A model generated the notes under the pieces. That model worked only from the letters and a program-made list of their open reading frames with translations. It was not told the DNA's origin and made no database searches. This document shows, one piece after another, positions 58,764-64,000 of a stretch of DNA of 64,000 nucleotides. Origin of the DNA: Pseudomonas canadensis. GTDB lineage: Bacteria > Pseudomonadota > Gammaproteobacteria > Pseudomonadales > Pseudomonadaceae. Location of the stretch: NCBI RefSeq assembly GCF_000503215.1, contig NZ_KI628539.1:769745-833744 (forward strand), read 5' to 3'. Both the position numbers and the translations under genes were made by a program. The number at the start of each line of letters is the position of its first letter. Positions within the stretch are counted from its first letter, which is position 1.

Positions 58764-59701
58764 TTTCTGATTATTCCGACGCGCTGATCGTGCAGGAAGT
58801 GTCGCCGCGCGACGGTCTGCAGATCGAGCCGACCTGGGTCGAGACGGCCGACAAGATCGCTCTGATCGACCAGCTTTCCCAGGCCGGCTTTTCGCGGATC
58901 GAAGCCGGTTCGTTCGTCTCGCCCAAGGCCATTCCGGCGTTGCGTGATGGTGAACAAGTGTTTCAGGGCATCGAGCGCAAACCGGGTGTGATCTACGTGG
59001 CGCTGATCCCCAACCTCAAGGGCGCGCAGCGTGCCATCGCGTCTCGCGCCGATGAACTGAACCTGGTGATGTCCGCCAGCCAGACCCACAACCTGGCCAA
59101 TATGCGCATGCGCTGCGAGGCGTCGTTGGCGGCGTTTGATGACATCGTCAGTTTTGCCCGCGACTACCCGGTGAGGCTCAACGGCAGCATTGCCACCACC
59201 TTCGGTTGCCCGTTCGAGGGCAGGATCGATGAAGACCGCGTTCTGCAGATTGTCGAGGATTATCAAGCACTTGGAATCCAAGGCATCAGCTTGGCGGACA
59301 CCACCGGCATGGCCAATCCGCGTCAAGTGACACGCCTGGTCAAACGCGTGCTGGAGCGTGTGCCCGCCAGCAATCTGACCCTGCATTTCCACAACACGCG
59401 CGGCCTGGGCTTGTGCAACGTGCTGGCCGCCTATGAGGCCGGCGCCCGTCGTTTTGACGCGGCGCTGGGTGGCTTGGGGGGCTGCCCGTTTGCGCCGGGG
59501 GCGTCGGGCAATATCTGCACCGAAGACCTGGTGAACCTGTGTGATGAAGTCGGGATTCACACCGGCATCGACCTGCCGCATCTGCTGAATATGTCCCGCC
59601 GTCTTCCCGCTTTGCTTGGACACGAGTTGCCCGGCCAGGTAGCCAAGGCCGGACGCAATTGCGACCTGCATCCACCCCCGGCGTATATCGCAACGCTGTA
59701 A
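58760..59701 (+). CDS. mvaB: Hydroxymethylglutaryl-CoA lyase
   Basis: This 313-residue HMGL-like TIM-barrel enzyme has VQEVSPRDGLQIEPTWVETA (metal Asp), GSIATTFGCPFEGRIDEDR, LHFHNTRGLGLCNVLAAY (metal His pair) and the lyase signature GGLGGCPFAPGASGNICTED with catalytic Cys. It splits HMG-CoA, or a related 3-hydroxy-3-methyl-acyl-CoA, to acetoacetate or pyruvate plus acetyl-CoA. The context with a CoA-transferase and transporter, without leucine-degradation genes, suggests breakdown of an imported acid. The symbol follows P. mevalonii usage and is tentative. Confidence 0.88.
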   Translation: MISDYSDALIVQEVSPRDGLQIEPTWVETADKIALIDQLSQAGFSRIEAGSFVSPKAIPALRDGEQVFQGIERKPGVIYVALIPNLKGAQRAIASRADELNLVMSASQTHNLANMRMRCEASLAAFDDIVSFARDYPVRLNGSIATTFGCPFEGRIDEDRVLQIVEDYQALGIQGISLADTTGMANPRQVTRLVKRVLERVPASNLTLHFHNTRGLGLCNVLAAYEAGARRFDAALGGLGGCPFAPGASGNICTEDLVNLCDEVGIHTGIDLPHLLNMSRRLPALLGHELPGQVAKAGRNCDLHPPPAYIATL

Positions 59702-59760
59702 CGCCGCACCAGACAACAAAAACAATCGGGCGCCTGTGAGCAGCCCGCTGGAGAGAAACC

Positions 59761-61092
59761 ATGAGCACTAATACGTTGGAGGCCGGCGCGCGCCCGGCCG
59801 CTGAAATCGATGCCGAAAAAGCCCTGGTCAGCAAGGTCGCCTGGCGCCTGATGCCGCTGATCATGGTGTGCTATCTGTTCGCGTTTTTTGACCGTATCAA
59901 CATCAGCTTCGCCAAGTTCCAGTTGCAGGCTGACCTGAGCCTGAGCGACACCGCCTACGGCTTGGGGGCCGGGCTGTTTGTGGTGGGTTATGTGATCTTC
60001 GAAGTGCCGAGCAACATGATGCTGTACAAGGTCGGCGCGCGACGCTGGATTGCGCGGATCATGATGTCGTGGGGGCTGGCGACGGCGGCCATGGTGTTTG
60101 TCACGGCCGAGTGGCAGTTCTACGGCCTGCGCTTCATCATCGGCGCGATGGAGGCGGGTTTTGCGCCAGGCGTGCTGTATTACCTGACCTTATGGTTCCC
60201 GCAGCATTTCCGTGGGCGCATCACTTCGATGCTGTTCCTGGCCTCGGCCTTTGCGGGCCTGGTGGGCGCACCGTTCTCCGGCCTGGTGTTGGAACACCTC
60301 GACGGTGTCTTGCAGATGCGCGGCTGGCACTGGTTGTTCCTGCTCGGCGGCTTGCCGTGCATCGGCCTGGGTTTCCTGGTGCTGACCTTGCTCAAGGATC
60401 GCATCGAAGACGCCCACTGGCTGACGGCGGCGGAGAAGACCCTGCTGTCGAGCCGCATCGCCAAGCATGAGCCGAACCAGCACGGTGGTTCTCTGTTGTC
60501 GGCGATCCGTATTCCAGGGTTCCTGATGCTCGGTTTCATCTACTTTCTGATCCAGGTGGCGTCCTACGGCCTCAACTTCTGGGCGCCGCAGTTGATCCGC
60601 AGCGCGGGCACCCAGAGCCCGGTGATGATCGGCCTGCTCACGGCGATTCCTTATGTGTGTGGCGCCATCAGCATGGTGGTGATCGGGCGGCTGTCGGATG
60701 CCACGGGTGAGCGTCGCAAGTTCGTCTGTGGCCTGGTGGTACTGGGTGCGGTGGGCTTCTTCAGTGCCGGCATTTTTGCCGATCACACTACCTTCCTGAT
60801 CATTGCCCTGGGCATGTTGGGCGCGGGCATCATCGCTTCGATCCCGACCTTCTGGACGCTGCCACCCAAGCTACTGGCTGGTGCTGGAGCCGGCGCGGCG
60901 GGCGGGATTGCGGTGATCAATACCCTCGGCCAGTTTGGTGGCATTGTCAGCCCGGTGATGGTGGGGCGGATCAAGGACCTCACCGGCAGCACCACGCCGG
61001 CGCTTTACGTGATCGGCGTGTGTGCGTTGCTGGCGGCGGCGTTGCTGCTGTGGGGGTTGCCGCAAAAACTGCGCACCCTCGACAAGGGCTGA
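59761..61092 (+). CDS. MFS transporter, anion:cation symporter (ACS) family
   Basis: This 443-residue, 12-helix transporter has RLMPLIMVCYLFAFFDRINI and SFAKFQLQADLSLSDTAYGL in TM1, then GYVIFEVPSNMMLYKVGARR, which are ACS-family (phthalate/tartrate/glucarate type) signatures. It starts 59 bases after the HMG-CoA lyase gene with GGAGAG upstream, and most likely imports the organic acid used by the CaiB-lyase pair. Confidence 0.9.
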   Translation: MSTNTLEAGARPAAEIDAEKALVSKVAWRLMPLIMVCYLFAFFDRINISFAKFQLQADLSLSDTAYGLGAGLFVVGYVIFEVPSNMMLYKVGARRWIARIMMSWGLATAAMVFVTAEWQFYGLRFIIGAMEAGFAPGVLYYLTLWFPQHFRGRITSMLFLASAFAGLVGAPFSGLVLEHLDGVLQMRGWHWLFLLGGLPCIGLGFLVLTLLKDRIEDAHWLTAAEKTLLSSRIAKHEPNQHGGSLLSAIRIPGFLMLGFIYFLIQVASYGLNFWAPQLIRSAGTQSPVMIGLLTAIPYVCGAISMVVIGRLSDATGERRKFVCGLVVLGAVGFFSAGIFADHTTFLIIALGMLGAGIIASIPTFWTLPPKLLAGAGAGAAGGIAVINTLGQFGGIVSPVMVGRIKDLTGSTTPALYVIGVCALLAAALLLWGLPQKLRTLDKG

Positions 61093-61581
61093 TCAGCCAG
61101 CGGTGGCCAAGACGCGTGCGGGTGTAGCGCTGAACTGAATCAACCCGACGCCGCCGATCAACAACAACGCCCCCAGCACGCGGGGCGTTGTCAGTTGGCG
61201 CTCCACCAGGCCGAACAGGCCGAAGTGATCCAGCACCAGCGACGCCAGAATCTGCCCAGCCATGGCCAGCGCGATAAACCCCGAGGCGCCGAGCTTGGGC
61301 AACAGCATCAACGCCAGGGAAATAAAGCACACGCCAAACGCACCACCGGCCCACATCCATAGCGGCGCCTTGCTGATAAACGCCAGGCTCGGTAGCGGCA
61401 GGCGCAGCGCCAGAATCACCGGCAGCAACACGATGATGCTTACCAGCAACGACGCCAACGTGGCCCACAACGGGTGGCCAAGGCCGCGTCCGAGGTTGGC
61501 GTTGATCGCACTTTGAAACGGCACCACTGCACCGGCGATGACCGCCAGCGCCAATAAACCCACCCAATGCAACGTTGTCAT
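61093..61581 (-). CDS. YdcZ-type (DUF606/DMT) membrane transporter
   Basis: This 162-residue protein has five membrane helices: ALAVIAGAVVPFQSAINANL, then LASLLVSIIVLLPVILALRL, and later ALMLLPKLGASGFIALAMAG. The single five-helix repeat is the half-size DMT type that acts as a dimer. It is divergent from a LysR gene across 68 bases and converges on the MFS gene end with no gap. ATG 61581 follows GGGAGATTC. Confidence 0.85.
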   Translation of the reverse strand: MTTLHWVGLLALAVIAGAVVPFQSAINANLGRGLGHPLWATLASLLVSIIVLLPVILALRLPLPSLAFISKAPLWMWAGGAFGVCFISLALMLLPKLGASGFIALAMAGQILASLVLDHFGLFGLVERQLTTPRVLGALLLIGGVGLIQFSATPARVLATAG

Positions 61582-61649
61582 GGCGAATCTCCCAGAGGTT
61601 TTGCTGGACTCTAGGCTATTCGTCACGCAAATTTAAATTCCAAGTTCTT

Positions 61650-62576
61650 ATGCTGAGCATGCAGCTGATGAATGATCTGCGCCGCATCGACCTCAACCTG
61701 CTGGTGATCCTCGACGCCTTGCTCAGCGAGCAACACGTCACCCGTGCGGCTGAGCGTCTACACCTGAGCCAACCGGCGGTCAGTCATGCGCTGGCGCGTC
61801 TGCGTGACCTGCTCGGTGATCCGCTGCTGATGCGCCAAGGTGGCAGCCTGGTGCCGACCGCCCGCGCGCTGGAGTTGGCCACGCCACTGGCTGAAGCCCT
61901 GGCCCAGGTGCAGGCCTTGCTGGCGCCGAATCGCTTTGACCCGGCGTCGGCCAAGCGCAGGTTTCGGGTGGCGATGTCTGACTACAGCGCGGCGATGTTC
62001 CTACCCGACCTTGTGCGTGCGCTGCGCCGCGAAGCGCCGGGTATCGACCTGCAAATCATCCAGGCCAGCCGTGAAGGTATGGTGGACGGGGTGCTCAATG
62101 GCGACCTCGACCTGGCGGCGGGGGTGTTCCCCGACATGCCCGCCGAACTGCGGACTACACCCTTGTTCGAAGAGCACTACACCTGTCTGGTGGACCGCGA
62201 AAGCCTGCCGGCAGGCGGCACACTGGATCTGCCCACCTACCTGTCACGCCCCCATGTATTGCTGGAAATGCGCGGCAGTGGCACGCCGGAAATCGAGCGG
62301 GCTCTGACGGCGATTCGGGAGCGTCGGCATGTGGCGATCAGCCTGCCGCACTGGGGCGTGGCGCCGCAGTTGATCCGGGGCACGGACTTGATCCTGACCG
62401 TGTCTTCCCGAGGCGTGCTGGATGTTGATCAAGAGCAGTTGCTGGCGGTGCCGCCGCCCTTTCATATTCCGTCGTTTGCGTTCGAACTGGCGTGGCATGT
62501 ACGGCGGGGCGGGGATTCGGGGTTGCAATGGTTGATTGGGCGAGTGCAGGGTGTATTGTCCGAAAGCCACTGCTGA
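61650..62576 (+). CDS. LysR-family regulator, NodD-like subgroup
   Basis: This LysR protein of about 308 residues has the NodD/SyrM-like opening DLRRIDLNLLVILDALLSEQ and the helix-turn-helix VTRAAERLHLSQPAVSHALA, then the effector domain (FRVAMSDYSAAMFLPDLVRA). The start could be ATG 61650 or 61668 (MNDLRRIDL); neither has a strong ribosome binding site. Divergence from the YdcZ-type gene makes that transporter its probable target. fosA follows on the same strand after 15 bases. Confidence 0.86.
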   Translation: MLSMQLMNDLRRIDLNLLVILDALLSEQHVTRAAERLHLSQPAVSHALARLRDLLGDPLLMRQGGSLVPTARALELATPLAEALAQVQALLAPNRFDPASAKRRFRVAMSDYSAAMFLPDLVRALRREAPGIDLQIIQASREGMVDGVLNGDLDLAAGVFPDMPAELRTTPLFEEHYTCLVDRESLPAGGTLDLPTYLSRPHVLLEMRGSGTPEIERALTAIRERRHVAISLPHWGVAPQLIRGTDLILTVSSRGVLDVDQEQLLAVPPPFHIPSFAFELAWHVRRGGDSGLQWLIGRVQGVLSESHC

Positions 62577-62591
62577 CAGGAAAACCCCAAC

Positions 62592-63002
62592 ATGCTCTCA
62601 GGCTTCAACCACCTGACCCTGGCCGTCACCGACTTGCCGCGCAGCATCCGTTTCTACCATGAGCTGCTGCAACTTCACCTTGATGCCACTTGGAACGCCG
62701 GCGCCTATCTCTCACTGCCAGGGCTCTGGTTGTGTTTGTCGCTCGATGCGCTGCGCGATTCGAAGCCGGCGGCCGATTACACCCATTACGCGTTTACAGT
62801 GGCAGCGGCTGATTTCACCGCGTTGGTAGAACGCCTGCGAGCAGCGCTGGTAGAGGAGTGGCGCGACAACCGCAGTGAAGGTGCCTCGTTCTATTTTCTC
62901 GACCCCGATGGCCACAAGCTCGAAGCCCATGTCGGCGACCTGGCCTCGCGGCTGCAAGCCTGTCGGGCCAAGCCCTATGCCGGAATGCAGTTTTACCCGT
63001 AG
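62592..63002 (+). CDS. fosA: Fosfomycin glutathione transferase FosA
   Basis: This 136-residue vicinal-oxygen-chelate enzyme adds glutathione to fosfomycin using Mn2+ and K+. The metal ligands are H7 (GFNHLTLAV), H65 (DYTHYAF) and E111 (HKLEAHVGDL); NRSEGASFYFLDPDG is the potassium and substrate loop. It is close to P. aeruginosa FosA in length and motif. Chromosomal fosA is usual in Pseudomonas. AGGAAA precedes the start. Confidence 0.95.
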   Translation: MLSGFNHLTLAVTDLPRSIRFYHELLQLHLDATWNAGAYLSLPGLWLCLSLDALRDSKPAADYTHYAFTVAAADFTALVERLRAALVEEWRDNRSEGASFYFLDPDGHKLEAHVGDLASRLQACRAKPYAGMQFYP

Positions 63003-63055
63003 TGTGGGAACGTGCAGAATCCCTCCACCGCTTAACCCTCAGTTGAGTCGCGCCC

Positions 63056-63320
63056 ATGACCCCATCCTTGCTGCTGGCCGTCCTCGCTTCAGGTTTCATC
63101 TACGGTATTACCCCGGGGCCGGGGGTGCTGGCCGTATTTGGCATCGGCGCCGCCCGTGGTCGTCGTGCCGGGGCCGGTTTCCTTTGTGGGCATCTGGTGT
63201 AGTGCTCCACGGCGCTGATCGCGATTGTTGGCGCGCGGGAGGTGGGCGGTGTTTATTGGCTTCGCCATCAACGCCCTGGCGCACGCTTTGCCGGGCCTGT
63301 TTGGCAGCAAACCCACTTGA
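63056..63320 (+). pseudogene. Remnant of a LysE-family translocator gene
   Basis: Frame 1 reads MTPSLLLAVLASGFIYGITP and GPGVLAVFGIGAARGRRAGA, a LysE-type N-terminus, then stops at TAG 63200-63202 after 48 codons; the frame continues CSTALIAIVGAREVGG, also LysE-like. A second frame from 63249 reads VFIGFAINALAHALPGLFGS-KPT and stops at 63320, the C-terminus of the same family. A large internal deletion, a frameshift and a stop have removed most of the six-helix protein. It is a recent decay: both ends are still recognisable. Confidence 0.85.
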
Positions 63321-63368
63321 TTTGATGATGACCGTTCGTCGCACTGGCGAGTTTTTTCTAAACCTTTG

Positions 63369-63396
63369 CCGCCCTGAAAATTCGAATTGAGGGCGG
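63369..63396. terminator. Hairpin before the DUF4142 gene
   Basis: CCGCCCT and AGGGCGG pair around an inner AATTCGAATT palindrome, giving one long hairpin with a short mismatch. The following GGGTGTG has no T-run, so it may be an mRNA leader structure or old terminator of the decayed LysE gene. Confidence 0.5.
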
Positions 63397-63439
63397 GGTG
63401 TGTTCCCCCGCCTTTATTTTCAGCCTGGAGGAACCCATC

Positions 63440-63967
63440 ATGAGCCGCATGGCTATCCGGTTACGCACCGCCAGTTTCGCGATGCTGCTGGGCCTCGGCG
63501 CCAGCAATGCTTTCGCCCAGTCGCCTGCTGAATTCATCGAGCAGGCTTCGGCCAAGGGTATGGCCGATATCGAAACCAGTCGCATGGCCCACGCCAAGAC
63601 CTCTTCCCAAGAGATCAAGGACTACACCATCGAGGTGATCAACGAGCGCACCCTGGCCAACCAGCACCTGGCGGCCATCGCCAAGAAGCTTGATCTGCCG
63701 GTAGCGCCGCGGGAAAAAATTGTCGACAAAGCCGAAACCCTGATGCCCGAACTCAAGGACGGCGACTCGTTTGATGCGGCCTACACCGCACAGCAGGTGA
63801 AGGAAAACGAAGACGCCATCGCGCTGTTCAAACAGGAAGGCGCGGCGTCGGACGTGCCGGAAATAAAAGCGCTGGTCGATGAGACGCTGCCCAAGCTGGA
63901 AGAGCGTTTGCAGAAGGCTCGCGCCTTGGCGTCGACCTACGGCAAAGGTCATCAAGGCGACGGTTAA
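63440..63967 (+). CDS. DUF4142-family exported protein
   Basis: This 175-residue protein has a signal peptide (TASFAMLLGLGASNAFAQ) and an all-helical ferritin-like DUF4142 domain: FIEQASAKGMADIETSRMAH, AHAKTSSQEIKDYTIEVINE and LAAIAKKLDLPVAP. CTGGAGGAACCCATC precedes the ATG at 63440. The family is predicted to be periplasmic, and its activity is unknown. It ends close to the window edge. Confidence 0.85.
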   Translation: MSRMAIRLRTASFAMLLGLGASNAFAQSPAEFIEQASAKGMADIETSRMAHAKTSSQEIKDYTIEVINERTLANQHLAAIAKKLDLPVAPREKIVDKAETLMPELKDGDSFDAAYTAQQVKENEDAIALFKQEGAASDVPEIKALVDETLPKLEERLQKARALASTYGKGHQGDG

Positions 63968-64000
63968 GTGCGTCACTTGAAATAAAACAACGGCGGTTGG

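Overview
The window is chromosomal DNA from a fluorescent-group Pseudomonas (P. fluorescens complex or a close relative). This rests on the high GC content, dense protein-coding layout, several Pseudomonas REP/REPIN families between genes (GTAGGAGCGAGCTTGCTCGC type, GCCGGCTTGCCGGCGATGG type and others), and recognisable gene sets: pca genes with B13-type catIJ-like CoA transferase genes, emh/ttg RND efflux, xenB, olsBA and fosA. No rRNA, tRNA, CRISPR array, insertion sequence or prophage was seen.

Layout. 1-2000: a minus-strand LysR - RidA - class V aminotransferase group, cut by the window edge. 2100-4700: two small proteins, one of which looks like the cbb3 oxidase subunit CcoM behind an ANR box, then a Pit phosphate transporter. 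5100-16225: a complete protocatechuate branch of the beta-ketoadipate pathway (pcaR, K, I, J, F, H, G, T, B, D, C). It runs from uptake and ring cleavage to succinyl-CoA plus acetyl-CoA, with PcaR operator pairs before pcaR and pcaI. 16229-18463: a lipoprotein polysaccharide deacetylase and an OprD-type porin. 18635-25321: the EmhABC (TtgABC/MexAB-OprM class) efflux operon and its divergent TetR repressor, with a TtgR-type operator between them. 25556-28166: an ArsR - MFS - xenobiotic reductase operon. 28321-32604: AcpH, the ornithine-lipid genes olsBA facing a secreted serine hydrolase and a small four-cysteine protein across two opposed Pho boxes, then an AT-rich orphan immunity protein of the colicin E1 family.

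32864-37671: an M20 amidohydrolase, MHS transporter, amidase and IclR regulator that look like one catabolic unit. 37724-39473: YceI protein and a ClsB-like phospholipase D. 39604-45620: periplasmic beta-glucosidase, a LemA/TPM/TPM operon and a SAM methyltransferase. 45709-50919: an EamA transporter and a heme-type TonB receptor with its FecR anti-sigma and ECF sigma factor (Hxu-like). 51035-54437: a DHDPS-family lyase and class II aldolase divergent from an XRE-cupin regulator, then a DUF4917 protein with SIR2-like motifs. 54561-61092: an Fe-dependent alcohol dehydrogenase behind a perfect ANR box, an SDR-type protein, and a LysR / CaiB CoA-transferase / HMG-CoA lyase / MFS group. 61093-63967: a YdcZ-type transporter divergent from a LysR gene, fosA, a LysE-family pseudogene remnant and a DUF4142 protein.

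Most of the window is ordinary Pseudomonas accessory metabolism. The less ordinary signals are the ANR-box/ccoM pair, the bidirectional Pho-box promoter between ornithine-lipid genes and an uncharacterised two-gene unit, the orphan colicin-type immunity gene, the SIR2-like DUF4917 gene, and REP elements that supply coding sequence or stop codons to adjacent genes. All assignments were made by reading the sequence; no database search was run.
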